From NCBI GenBank assembly GCA_947458455.1, contig CANGYJ010000014.1, forward strand, positions 1-64,000: DNA of 64,000 nucleotides, written 5' to 3'. This document shows, piece after piece, positions 17,134 to 26,048 of this stretch. A program made the position numbers and the translations under genes. This DNA is from Verrucomicrobiaceae bacterium. Its GTDB lineage: Bacteria; Verrucomicrobiota; Verrucomicrobiia; Verrucomicrobiales; Verrucomicrobiaceae. The first letter of the stretch is position 1; the number at the start of each line of letters is the position of its first letter. The notes under the pieces are model-generated. The model made no database searches, had not been told where the DNA came from, and saw only the letters and a program-made list of their open reading frames with translations.

Positions 17134-20100
17134 ATGCGCCTCGCCCTCAGCCTCCTCCTCTTCCCGACGCTCCTCCTCGCCGCGCCGAAGCCTCTCTTCC
17201 AATCCAAAGTCATCACCAAGGACACGCCGAACCACAGCGCGGACATCGACGTGTCGCTCGAAGGCGCGAAGGAGCTCTTCCTCGTCGTCACCGATGGCGG
17301 CAATGGCTTCGCCGCCGATTGGGCGAATTGGGCGGAGCCGCGTCTCATCTTGGCCGATGGTAGCGAGAAGAAACTCACCGAGGTCGAGTGGAAGTCCGCG
17401 CAGTCCGGATGGGGCAGCGTGCGGGTGAACTCGAACTGCGAAGGTCAGACCCTGCGCAGCGCCGGTAAAGCCATCGAATATGGCATCGGCACGCATGCGA
17501 ACAGCGTCATCGCTTTCAATCTGCCTGCGGGCACGAAGCGCTTCAAAGCACGCGGCGCCCTTGATGAAGGCGGCACGAAGCAGGGAAGCACGAGCGTCGA
17601 GTTCCGCGTTTACACGGAGAATCCCGGGCCGCTGCAAGCCAGCGCCGTCGCGGGAGCTTCGCACGAGCCTGCGGACTCCACTGAGCAGCTCGACGTGCAT
17701 CCCGAGCTCACCGTGCAGCTCTTTGCCAGTGAGCCGATGATGGCGTCGCCCGCCAGCATCGACATCGACCACCGTGGACGCGTGTGGGTCTGCGAGGTCG
17801 TGAACTATCGCAAGCACAACGGCGAACGCGCCGAGGGCGACCGCATCCTCATCCTCGAAGACACCGATGGCGACGCGAAGGCCGACAAATCCACCGTCTT
17901 CCACCAGGGCCGCGATGTGGACAGCGCCCACGGCATCTGCGTGCTCGGCAACAAAGCCCTCATCTCCTGCGGCGACGACGTTTTCTGGCTCATCGACGAC
18001 AACGGCGACGACAAAGCCGACCGCAAAGAACTCCTGTTCACCAAGATCGGCGGTGCCCAGCACGACCACGGCATCCACGCCTTCCACTTCGGCCCCGATG
18101 GCCGCCTCTACTTCAACTTTGGCAACGCCGGCAAACAGCTCTGCGACAAGGACGGCAACCTCATCACCGACATCCACGGCATCAAATGCACCAACCAAAA
18201 CATCCGCCCCTATCAGCAAGGCATGGTCTTCCGCTGCGAACTGGATGGCAGCAAGGTCGAGGTGCTCGCCTGGAACTTCCGCAACAACTGGGAAGTCGCC
18301 GTCGATAGCTTCGGCACGATGTGGCAAAGCGACAACGATGACGACGGCAACAAAGGCGTGCGCATCAACTACGTCATGGAGTTCGGCAACTACGGCTACT
18401 CCGACGAAATGACCGGCGCAGGCTGGCAGACGCCGCGCATCGGTTGGGAAAGCGAAATCCCGCTGCGTCACTGGCATCAAAACGACCCCGGCGTCGTCCC
18501 CAACATGCTGCAAACCGGCGCAGGCTCCCCCACCGGCATGCAAGTCTATGAAGGCGATCTGCTGCCCAGCATCTTCCACGGTCAGCCCCTCCACTGCGAT
18601 GCCGGCCCGAACGTCGTCCGCGGCTATATCACCCAGCCCGACGGCGCAGGCTACAAAGCCGAGATCGTCAACATCCTCGAAGGCACCCAGAACCGCTGGT
18701 TCCGCCCCAGCGACGTCGCTGTCGCCCCCGATGGCAGCTTAATCGTCGCCGACTGGTATGACCCCGGCGTCGGCGGGCATGGGATGGGCGACGTGACGCG
18801 TGGCCGCTTGTTCCGCGTGACGACGAAGGCAGCGGAGAGGTATCAGGTTCCAAGTTTCAAGTTGGACACCGTCGAAGGTGCTGTGGCCGCATTGAAGTCA
18901 CCGAATGAAGAAGCGCGGTATCTCGCGTGGAAGAAGCTCGAAGAAATCGGCTCCGAAGCAGAGCCCGAGCTTCACAAGCTCTTCCACGATACCAAAGCTG
19001 TCCCCCAGCATCGCGCCCGTGCTTTGTGGCTTCTCGCCAGTCATGAATGGGAGCGCTTCAATCCCGGTGCCGACAAACCCAACCCGCACGACCTGACCCT
19101 GCCCGAGTGCCTCACCAAAGCCCTCACTGACACCGATCCCAACCTCCGCATCACCGCTATCCGCGTCGCACGTCGTCTCGTGCAGCAAGCGCATCCTGAG
19201 ATGCTGCGTGAGGTGATCAGCAAGGTCGTTGCCGACAAATCACCCGCCGTGCGCCGTGAAGCGGCGATTGCGCTGCGGTTTGATGAAACCCACGAGGCGT
19301 CGGTGCTTGTTTGGACACTTCCCACTACAGCAGCAGAATGGGATCGTTGGATGACTGAGGCGTGTGGCATTGCCAGTGACCTGAACTGGAACTCGCGCCT
19401 GAAAGTCATGATGCATGAACTGGACAAAGTGTCTGTAGGAACGGCATGTGACCAAGCTGACTGTGAGTTGTTGATTCGTGCTCGTGATGAACATTCAGCA
19501 TCCAGCTTGGCCGACATGCTGTTCCGTGAGGAAACCAGATTCAAACCGCTGCAAAAACAGCCTCTCAAAGTTCTTCGCTCACTCCAACTTCTTTCCTACC
19601 ACCACCGCGAGGAAGTCTCCAAGGCCGCTTTGACCATCTTCCTCAAAGCCGACGCCGAAACGGCCCTCGCTTCCACCGCGCTGCTAGATCGCAACGCCAT
19701 TGCCTCCAATCCCGAGGCCAAAGCGCGGCTCGATTCGCTGCTGAAGCCGGTCATCGGCAAACCGGAGTTCATCGACCTCGTGCAGCGGCTCAATTTGACC
19801 GGGTTCGAGCAGGAACTCGTCGATTACATCACCGCGCATCCTGATGCGGGCGAATCCATCATCGCCGCGCGCATTCTCGCCGCAAACGTCGGCAAGACCG
19901 TGGCCTTCCTCACGAAGGCGGACGCCGCTTCGGCGAAGAAGCTCGTCGCCGCGCTCGGCAAGGTCAGTGACCGGCCCAGCGTGGCCGTGTTGAACCAGGC
20001 CTTCTGGCCGGAGAAGCGCGCCGACGTGCGCCGCAGCATCGTCGAGGCGCTTGCCCTCAGCAGCGAAGGCGGACGCGCCCTCCTGAAATGGAACTCGGAG

Positions 20101-20667
20101 AAGAAGCTGCCGGATGTCGTGAAGACCACCGCCGCGCTGGCTCTGAGCCGCAGCACGGATGCCGGATTGCGAAATCAAGCCGCCAAAGAGCTGCCGCTGC
20201 CCGCTGCGCTCGGTGCGGAGAAATTTCCGTCGCTGGCTGACTTGATGAAGGTCAAGGCTGACGCGTCAAAGGGGCAAGCCATGTTCATGCAGGCCGGTTG
20301 CGTGGCCTGCCATCAGGTCAAAGGCCAGTTCATCAACTTCGGCCCCGACCTCAGCCAGATCGGCAACAAGCTGAGCAAGGACGGACTCTTCACTGCCATC
20401 CTCTACCCCAGCGCCGCTGTGGAACACAGCTTTGGCGGTCTCAGCGTGACGACGAAAGAAGGCCTGCAAGCCATGGGCTATGTCATCAGCGAAACCGCGG
20501 ATGAATTGACGCTCAAAATCGCCGGTGGCGCGGCGATGCCGATCAAGAAGGTCAGCATCGTGAAGAAAGACGAGATGAAGGAGTCGCTGATGCCTCCCGG
20601 TCTCGCCGCAGCGATTGGGCCGCAGGGTTTGGCGGATCTCGTGGCCTACTTGCAGACGCTGAAGTAG
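17134..20667 (+). CDS. PVC-type haem-binding CxxCH protein with NPCBM and HEAT-like regions
   Basis: This 1177-residue exported protein has the signal peptide MRLALSLLLFPTLLLAA. Domains in order are: NPCBM-like (about 25-170, KAIEYGIGTHANSVIAF); a beta-propeller membrane-bound dehydrogenase domain (about 190-560, SIDIDHRGRVWVCEVVNY, FGPDGRLYFNFGN); HEAT-like helical repeats (about 590-1020); and a C-terminal cytochrome c with C1056-V-A-C-H1060. This matches the planctomycete/verrucomicrobial TIGR02604/TIGR02603 architecture. NPCBM suggests glycan binding, so an exported haem-dependent sugar or glycan oxidoreductase is plausible. Electron acceptor is unknown. Confidence 0.93.
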   Translation: MRLALSLLLFPTLLLAAPKPLFQSKVITKDTPNHSADIDVSLEGAKELFLVVTDGGNGFAADWANWAEPRLILADGSEKKLTEVEWKSAQSGWGSVRVNSNCEGQTLRSAGKAIEYGIGTHANSVIAFNLPAGTKRFKARGALDEGGTKQGSTSVEFRVYTENPGPLQASAVAGASHEPADSTEQLDVHPELTVQLFASEPMMASPASIDIDHRGRVWVCEVVNYRKHNGERAEGDRILILEDTDGDAKADKSTVFHQGRDVDSAHGICVLGNKALISCGDDVFWLIDDNGDDKADRKELLFTKIGGAQHDHGIHAFHFGPDGRLYFNFGNAGKQLCDKDGNLITDIHGIKCTNQNIRPYQQGMVFRCELDGSKVEVLAWNFRNNWEVAVDSFGTMWQSDNDDDGNKGVRINYVMEFGNYGYSDEMTGAGWQTPRIGWESEIPLRHWHQNDPGVVPNMLQTGAGSPTGMQVYEGDLLPSIFHGQPLHCDAGPNVVRGYITQPDGAGYKAEIVNILEGTQNRWFRPSDVAVAPDGSLIVADWYDPGVGGHGMGDVTRGRLFRVTTKAAERYQVPSFKLDTVEGAVAALKSPNEEARYLAWKKLEEIGSEAEPELHKLFHDTKAVPQHRARALWLLASHEWERFNPGADKPNPHDLTLPECLTKALTDTDPNLRITAIRVARRLVQQAHPEMLREVISKVVADKSPAVRREAAIALRFDETHEASVLVWTLPTTAAEWDRWMTEACGIASDLNWNSRLKVMMHELDKVSVGTACDQADCELLIRARDEHSASSLADMLFREETRFKPLQKQPLKVLRSLQLLSYHHREEVSKAALTIFLKADAETALASTALLDRNAIASNPEAKARLDSLLKPVIGKPEFIDLVQRLNLTGFEQELVDYITAHPDAGESIIAARILAANVGKTVAFLTKADAASAKKLVAALGKVSDRPSVAVLNQAFWPEKRADVRRSIVEALALSSEGGRALLKWNSEKKLPDVVKTTAALALSRSTDAGLRNQAAKELPLPAALGAEKFPSLADLMKVKADASKGQAMFMQAGCVACHQVKGQFINFGPDLSQIGNKLSKDGLFTAILYPSAAVEHSFGGLSVTTKEGLQAMGYVISETADELTLKIAGGAAMPIKKVSIVKKDEMKESLMPPGLAAAIGPQGLADLVAYLQTLK

Positions 20668-20678
20668 GTGGGTGGAAA

Positions 20679-20714
20679 GAAGAAGCCCTGTTCCGTGGGA
20701 ACAGGGCTGGTCTT
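20679..20714. terminator. Bidirectional terminator hairpin between convergent genes
   Basis: The stem agccctgttcc / ggaacagggct has a three-base loop. It is flanked by complementary gaaga/tcttc extensions and a T-run on each strand. It lies between the CxxCH protein gene and the convergent Gfo/Idh gene and fits termination in both directions. Confidence 0.85.
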
Positions 20715-20716
20715 CT

Positions 20717-21880
20717 TTAGCGGAAGCTCTTCGCGAAGTCGTCGCTGGTGGCTTTGGCGACGACCTTGGTTTTCTGGAAGGTGCTCTGCTCGCCCTTCTC
20801 GATGAGGATGCGCTCGTAGTCGGCGCTGCTCATGGGGAGTTCGATGGTCTTGTCCTGCCAGGTGGAGAGCAGGATGGCATTGGCAAGCTCGACGCTGCGG
20901 GTGCCTTCCTCGGCGGGCGAGAGGAGTTTTTCGTCCTTGAGGATGGCGTTGGTGAAGTTTTGCAGGATCTCGATGTGCTGGCCACCGCTCTCGACCACCG
21001 GGATGTCCATGTGCCAGCTCTCGGGCATGGCGAAGGCGGCCTCAGCTTCCATGCAGAATTTGCTCATGGGCTGGCGGTTGCGCTGGAAGTGAATCTTCGT
21101 GCCGTCGGTGACGGTGAGGCGGCCCTGCTCGCCGGAGATTTCGAGGCGGTTGCAGCCCGGAGCCTCGCCGGTGGAGGTCACGAAGGTGGCGGAGAGGCCG
21201 CTGTCATATTGCAGCACGGCGGTGACATCGTCCTCAACCTCGACCTGATGGAAACGGCCGAACTGGCAGAAGCCGCGTACTCGCTGAGGCATGCCGAACA
21301 TCCATTGGAAAAGGTCCAGGTTATGCGGGCACTGGTTCATGAGCACGCCGCCGCCTTCACCCTTCCAAGTGCCACGCCAGCCGCCGGTGGCGTAGTAGTA
21401 GTTCGTGCGGAACCAGTTGGTCACTTCCCAATGCACGCGACGGATTTCGCCCAGCTCGCCGCTGTCGATGAGGTCCTTCACTTTCTTGAAGGTGGCGTTC
21501 GTGCGCATGTTGAACATGGCGGCGAAGATCTGCTTCTTGTTCGCGTGCGCGGCGATGAGGCGCTCGCAATCGGCCTTATGCACGGAGATGGGCTTCTCGA
21601 CGAGGACGTGGAGGCCGGCGGTCAGCGCTTCGATGCCGATGGTGGTGTGGCTAAAGTGCGGGGTGCAGATTAAAATGGCGTCGATAAGGCCACTGGAGAT
21701 CATTTTGGAGACATCGGTGAAGGATGCCTCGCCCTCCTGGAGCGGTGGGATGGTGCCGTGGCTTTCGCACAAGGCGGTGACGCGTAGTCCGGGGACTTTT
21801 CCGGCGCGAATGTTCGCGAGGTGCGCTTTGCCCATGTTGCCAAGTCCAACGATGCCGAGTCTGACGTTTTCGAGTGCCAT
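20717..21880 (-). CDS. Gfo/Idh/MocA family NAD(P)-dependent oxidoreductase
   Basis: This 387-residue protein has the N-terminal Rossmann site RLGIVGLGNMGKAH (GxGxxG at 12-17) and the family signature VEKPIS (residues 95-99). The C-terminal Gfo/Idh domain includes GGVLMNQCPHNLDLFQWMFG, with the conserved H-x-x-D. No signal peptide is seen, so it is probably cytoplasmic, acting on sugars or cyclitols. It is monocistronic, with the terminator directly downstream. Confidence 0.93.
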   Translation of the reverse strand: MALENVRLGIVGLGNMGKAHLANIRAGKVPGLRVTALCESHGTIPPLQEGEASFTDVSKMISSGLIDAILICTPHFSHTTIGIEALTAGLHVLVEKPISVHKADCERLIAAHANKKQIFAAMFNMRTNATFKKVKDLIDSGELGEIRRVHWEVTNWFRTNYYYATGGWRGTWKGEGGGVLMNQCPHNLDLFQWMFGMPQRVRGFCQFGRFHQVEVEDDVTAVLQYDSGLSATFVTSTGEAPGCNRLEISGEQGRLTVTDGTKIHFQRNRQPMSKFCMEAEAAFAMPESWHMDIPVVESGGQHIEILQNFTNAILKDEKLLSPAEEGTRSVELANAILLSTWQDKTIELPMSSADYERILIEKGEQSTFQKTKVVAKATSDDFAKSFR

Positions 21881-21942
21881 AAGGGCCGCGAGGCTAGGCG
21901 GGCATGAAGTATGGTCAACCTAATGCGCGGGAGGTTTCTGCC

Positions 21943-23934
21943 TCACCGAGTCCGCGTGGATGGCGCGGAGCGTTTGATGCCAGGAGGAAATTCCTGATCG
22001 GAGACGGGCGTGGCCTTTTGAATCATCGCCGCTGATCCGGCAGGGGAGCGTTTGATGCCGGGTGGGAGGGCTTCGCTGCTGACAAGCGCTTCTGCGGGTG
22101 GTTTTTCTGAGGTGGAGATGGGCCGCGGGGCAGCGGGGATGGAGTACCAATGCATCTGCGGCATGGAGACGAGCTCGACCCACTGCTGGCTGCCGAGTTT
22201 TTTCCATTCAAGCTCGACGATGGCCCATACATGGATTTCCCACGGGAGCCGATCACGGAGCTGGCGGGCGAGTTCGGCATCTTTGACGAGGAAAACGGGC
22301 GAGCGGAAGGGATTCGGACGCGGCAGGCCGATGCTAAAAGCATCCTTCTGTTCACGATTCGGCACTTCATCGCCGAAGTAATGCTGGCGGAAGATGCCGA
22401 CGTGGAAGGCGGCCTTGTCCTCTTGGTAGGTTTTGAAGAATTCCTCGAGCTTGCGGTCCTTCAGCTCGATGAAGGTGAGCCAATCGACCTTCCAACCATC
22501 GGCCTGTTCTTCGAGCATGGCCGGCACGGGGTATTCCCAGGTCTTGCTTTCGATGTGGAAGATGCAGTGGGCACCGGCTCCAAGCTCAGGCTGCTTGTCA
22601 AGGCGCCCGAAGGTGATGTGATCAATGGTGATGGGGCCGTCGTTGTTGCGGGAGTAGTAGCGATCGAGCAGGGGCTTCATCAGCTCGGCTCCGAGCACAT
22701 GGTTGGAGCGTTCTTCGGCGGAGTCAGCGTTGAGGAAGGCTTTCAGGGTCTTGAGAGCTGGCTCGGCCTCAGCGGGGATTTTTTCGCTCGGCTGGTCATC
22801 GAGGGAGCCGGTCATGGTGCCACGGGGTGTGGGCGCACCGGGAGCGGCCTCAGGGATCGCGGGCGTCTTCGAGGTGGAAGTCGCTGTAGGCACCTCGAGG
22901 AGGCGGTCGCCCGTGGAAGCCGTCGCGGGGGGAGCTTCCGAGGAGCCAGCGGTCTTTACCATCGCGATTGCAGCGGCGGTGGCGGGTTCCGCTTTGGGAA
23001 TAGGGCTGTCTTCGAGACCGGAGACGGAGCCCATCAAAGGTTTGCTCGTTCCACCCGCTTCAGAGGCAGGCTTTTCAGGCAGCGGCTCCGGTGACGTCGT
23101 GGTGAGAAGAGGCTTTTCGGTCTTCGCGGTTGTGCCAGCCTCTGGAGTGTCTGTTTTGGCAGGAGGCGTGGTCGAAATCGTGGATGGTTGGATCTCTGTA
23201 GGAACTTCAGCGATAGGACTGAGGTAGCCTGAGATGGTGTCCTTGAGCAGATAACCCGCGATACCGAGGAAGCCGAGCAGGAAGACGGCGGCGAGACCGA
23301 GGCGGATGAAATTGGCCCCACGGTTTGGCCGCAGGGCGGCGAGGTTTCGGCCGGCTGGCAGAGGTGAAGCAGGAGCGGCGGGTAACATGGGGGCTCCTGC
23401 CTGACTTCCAAATGCCGACGCTGGAAAGCCGCCATTAGCCGGAAGAGCCATCGTGGAGGGCGTGATGGGGGCGGTGGGCACATCACGCCCGAGCAGAGAG
23501 CCTGCGGGAAGGGAATTCGTCATGCCGACGGCGGAGGCTGGCATGGAAGGAATCATGGGTGCCCCGGGAATGAGGCGTGATTGGGCCTGCGTGGGAGGAT
23601 TTCCCATGGCTGGGAGTCCTGGAGGGGGGGCGGCGGGATCATTCGGCGGCAGTCCGAGGCCAAGCCCTCCTCCGGGTGGCGACCAAGCGGGTTGGCCGGA
23701 AGGTGGCGTGGAAGTCAGTGGCCCCTGCCCGGGCACACGGCGCGGCGGCAGGCTCGTGCCAGTGGGCGTGGCTCCTGGCATGCTAAATCCGGAGGCCGGG
23801 GCAGCAGTTGGTGCTGCCGGAGAGGTCACCGTCTGTCCACAGCTCGGGCACGGGCCACTGATCCCCGCCATGTTGGACGGCACGGTGAGCTGGGTGCGGC
23901 ATGCTCCGCATTCAAACTGGATGACATCGAACAT
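21943..23934 (-). CDS. Zinc-ribbon, proline-rich membrane-anchored protein
   Basis: This 663-residue protein starts with a zinc ribbon (C9-x2-C12 and C29-x2-C32) followed by a Pro/Gly/Ala-rich region to about 200. A single transmembrane helix lies at about 208-231 (RLGLAAVFLLGFLGIAGYLL), then a Thr/Ser/Pro-rich linker, then a folded domain from about 395 (AFLNADSAEERSNHVLG onwards). That C-terminal domain is an unassigned stress-response or envelope type. The architecture is zinc ribbon inside, unknown domain outside. It is the last gene of a minus-strand group with two TPM-type genes. Confidence 0.7.
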   Translation of the reverse strand: MFDVIQFECGACRTQLTVPSNMAGISGPCPSCGQTVTSPAAPTAAPASGFSMPGATPTGTSLPPRRVPGQGPLTSTPPSGQPAWSPPGGGLGLGLPPNDPAAPPPGLPAMGNPPTQAQSRLIPGAPMIPSMPASAVGMTNSLPAGSLLGRDVPTAPITPSTMALPANGGFPASAFGSQAGAPMLPAAPASPLPAGRNLAALRPNRGANFIRLGLAAVFLLGFLGIAGYLLKDTISGYLSPIAEVPTEIQPSTISTTPPAKTDTPEAGTTAKTEKPLLTTTSPEPLPEKPASEAGGTSKPLMGSVSGLEDSPIPKAEPATAAAIAMVKTAGSSEAPPATASTGDRLLEVPTATSTSKTPAIPEAAPGAPTPRGTMTGSLDDQPSEKIPAEAEPALKTLKAFLNADSAEERSNHVLGAELMKPLLDRYYSRNNDGPITIDHITFGRLDKQPELGAGAHCIFHIESKTWEYPVPAMLEEQADGWKVDWLTFIELKDRKLEEFFKTYQEDKAAFHVGIFRQHYFGDEVPNREQKDAFSIGLPRPNPFRSPVFLVKDAELARQLRDRLPWEIHVWAIVELEWKKLGSQQWVELVSMPQMHWYSIPAAPRPISTSEKPPAEALVSSEALPPGIKRSPAGSAAMIQKATPVSDQEFPPGIKRSAPSTRTR

Positions 23935-24033
23935 TACTCCTGAGTGAGGCAGTTACAGCTAATATGGCGGATGGAATTCATTTTGACAAACTAAAACTTT
24001 TCCAAAGGCTTACAAGTAGGCTTGAATTGGCTC

Positions 24034-25203
24034 TCAGCCAAATTTGATCATCGCTCCGCCCCCGCCGCAGAAGGCACCACCGAGTCGTTGCGAGGTCTCC
24101 GGTTCAGGAAGCTCCCAAATGCTACTTTTCAGCCTTTGCCTGCGCTGCCTGTGCCAGCGAAGACCGGCCCATGCTCCGCCGCAGGTGCTGGCCACGATTC
24201 CCAGGCTCCACCAGGCCCAAGAAGGCGGGCTGGAATCTTTAGGGGGCAGGATCGGATCGGCCGTGGCGGCTCTTGGCGCACCGCCTTCGGTCAGTTCACG
24301 CAGCGCCACCTGGGGGCTTTCCTGCCGTAAATCATGGCCGAGGGCCTTTTGCAGCCAAAAAAGCCGTGTGGAGAGGGTGACGATATACTGCTCGAGCTGA
24401 TCGTGGGCTTCCGAGGCGTGCATCGCCTGCTTCACACATTCGGCAGAAGTTTCCGAGAGGAAGGAGGCGCTCGTCAGGGCATGCACGGGTTCGCTCACGA
24501 AAAGGCGTGCCCGCCAGGGTTCGCCCACTGGGTATATCAGCAGGCAGGCATTCGTCGTTAGCAGGCGACCGGAGGCCACTTCCTCCACCGCCGCGTCGGC
24601 AGGCAGCGTCTCGTTTTTGCCCAAAATGAGCACATACAGTCGGATGCGGGCATCGCGGGCGTGAAACTCCAGCAATCGCGTCAGTTCCATCGCGGCCATT
24701 TCAGGCACCCGGCTATCAGGATCGATAAAATAGAGATCACCCGGCATCCCGGCCGCAGCCTTCATGAATTCCTGGGAGATACTCCGCAGCGCGGCGATGG
24801 CGGTGGGAGCGGTGCTGTCCACCGGCCGAGCACTGCGGATTTCCTCTGAGTCCGGCAAAAAGGACCGCATGTGCTCAAGGGTCAGCCTAGGTTGCAGCTC
24901 ACCGGTGAGGCGTTCCGGCAGATCATCCAGCCGTGCACCGCTGTTTAGAGGGCCACGCAGCACCTCATCGAGATTTTCCGCCAGCCCGGAAGGCCCTGGC
25001 AGAAGGGCCTCCAAGCTCGGGGCATGGATATTTTGCTCACGAAACGCACGAAGTTCTTCCTCCGTCCATTGAGGCAGAGGTAGCTCCTCCTGAGCACGGC
25101 AACTTCCCAGCAGGCAGGAAAGCATCCCTACCAGCAAAAGCCATCTCCCGAGCACGCTCGGAGGAAACGCAGACTTTGGAGGAATGGATCGAAAAAGGGC
25201 CAT
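24034..25203 (-). CDS. Exported membrane protein of TPM-like type
   Basis: This 389-residue protein has an N-terminal signal or anchor (GRWLLLVGMLSCLLGSC). The middle domain contains LYFIDPDSRVPEMAAMEL and a beta-alpha pattern. A transmembrane helix lies near residue 340 (SWAWWSLGIVASTCGGAWAG), and the C-terminus GGGGAMIKFG resembles tails of TPM-domain proteins. The TPM assignment rests partly on the neighbour, which ends 7 bases upstream in the same direction. Function is unknown. Confidence 0.6.
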   Translation of the reverse strand: MALFRSIPPKSAFPPSVLGRWLLLVGMLSCLLGSCRAQEELPLPQWTEEELRAFREQNIHAPSLEALLPGPSGLAENLDEVLRGPLNSGARLDDLPERLTGELQPRLTLEHMRSFLPDSEEIRSARPVDSTAPTAIAALRSISQEFMKAAAGMPGDLYFIDPDSRVPEMAAMELTRLLEFHARDARIRLYVLILGKNETLPADAAVEEVASGRLLTTNACLLIYPVGEPWRARLFVSEPVHALTSASFLSETSAECVKQAMHASEAHDQLEQYIVTLSTRLFWLQKALGHDLRQESPQVALRELTEGGAPRAATADPILPPKDSSPPSWAWWSLGIVASTCGGAWAGLRWHRQRRQRLKSSIWELPEPETSQRLGGAFCGGGGAMIKFG

Positions 25204-25209
25204 GGCAGG

Positions 25210-25863
25210 TCAGCGAGAACGATTTCCGGCCGAGAGGCCCGCCACGGTGTTCGGTGTGGACATGCGGTGTCCACCTCGCAGCGGCTCGACCGCGATGGTG
25301 GAGGCTTGGTGAGAGACTTCCGGACTCCAAGGATTCGGGCGGGCATGGCCGCGCAGCACCTGTGACACTCGTTGGATCGCGAGTTCGATCGCCGGGCCAT
25401 ATTGCTGCGAGCGGAGCTTCTCTCCCACAGCTTGGAGGAGGGAAGTCAGCATCTTGGAGTCGAAATAGCCCTCAATGGCATAGCCCAGAGTGACCGCTAG
25501 GTTCTTGCTCACCGGGTCCACGACCATAACCACGCCGAAATCATTGCGCTTCTGAATCAGCGGCGTGTTGAATGCCCCCTGATTCAGCAGCCAGAAGCCC
25601 AACTCCGACACATTTAATCCAGTCGGCAGCATGCCGAGATACACAGCAAAGAACGCTTGGGGGAAGACCCGCTCATAATCGTCCATCATCACCTCGCACT
25701 GTCGGGATTCTTCCAAGCGTAGGCAGTGGGCCGCATCGGTGATGCGTTCCAGCCGCACCCAATGATCCCCCAGATAGGCCCCCAGCGCCTCGGCAGAAAA
25801 CCCGCACTGTGGGCACGCCGGGAGGGTCTTGCTCAATTTGGATTCACAGTGTGGACACTTCAT
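25210..25863 (-). CDS. Zinc-ribbon plus TPM domain protein
   Basis: This 217-residue protein has an N-terminal zinc ribbon (C3-x2-C6, C17-x2-C20) and then a TPM-type domain (MMDDYERVFPQAFFAVYLG, ELGFWLLNQGAF). That resembles the TPM_phosphatase fold (PF04536), linked elsewhere to photosystem repair and to unknown envelope roles. No membrane helix is visible. It is the first gene of the minus-strand group, and its start abuts an AT-rich intergenic stretch that probably holds the promoter. Confidence 0.7.
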   Translation of the reverse strand: MKCPHCESKLSKTLPACPQCGFSAEALGAYLGDHWVRLERITDAAHCLRLEESRQCEVMMDDYERVFPQAFFAVYLGMLPTGLNVSELGFWLLNQGAFNTPLIQKRNDFGVVMVVDPVSKNLAVTLGYAIEGYFDSKMLTSLLQAVGEKLRSQQYGPAIELAIQRVSQVLRGHARPNPWSPEVSHQASTIAVEPLRGGHRMSTPNTVAGLSAGNRSR

Positions 25864-26048
25864 ATATATAAAATATATGGTATATATAACCTATCAAGTT
25901 CAAAATTGTCACGCGTTCGAACGGAAAATTTTATTTACATGCCTGCTGAAATGTGGTGAACTGGAAAGCAGTCTTTGAAATAATTAGGAACCACCTTGCT
26001 TTCGTGTGTTCCAAGCGCCTCAAACTCCTTTCTTTTAACACAACCACT
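25864..26048. promoter_or_regulatory. AT-rich divergent intergenic region
   Basis: This 185-bp stretch separates the TPM operon from the Gly-rich exported protein. It is far more AT-rich than its surroundings. The part nearest the TPM start is an almost palindromic run of TATATA motifs (25864-25890). No clear -35/-10 pair can be assigned by eye, so only the region is marked. Confidence 0.4.

Noticed and set aside
17119..18594. 491-codon minus-strand ORF
   Set aside because: Antisense to the CxxCH/NPCBM gene; no domain pattern seen.
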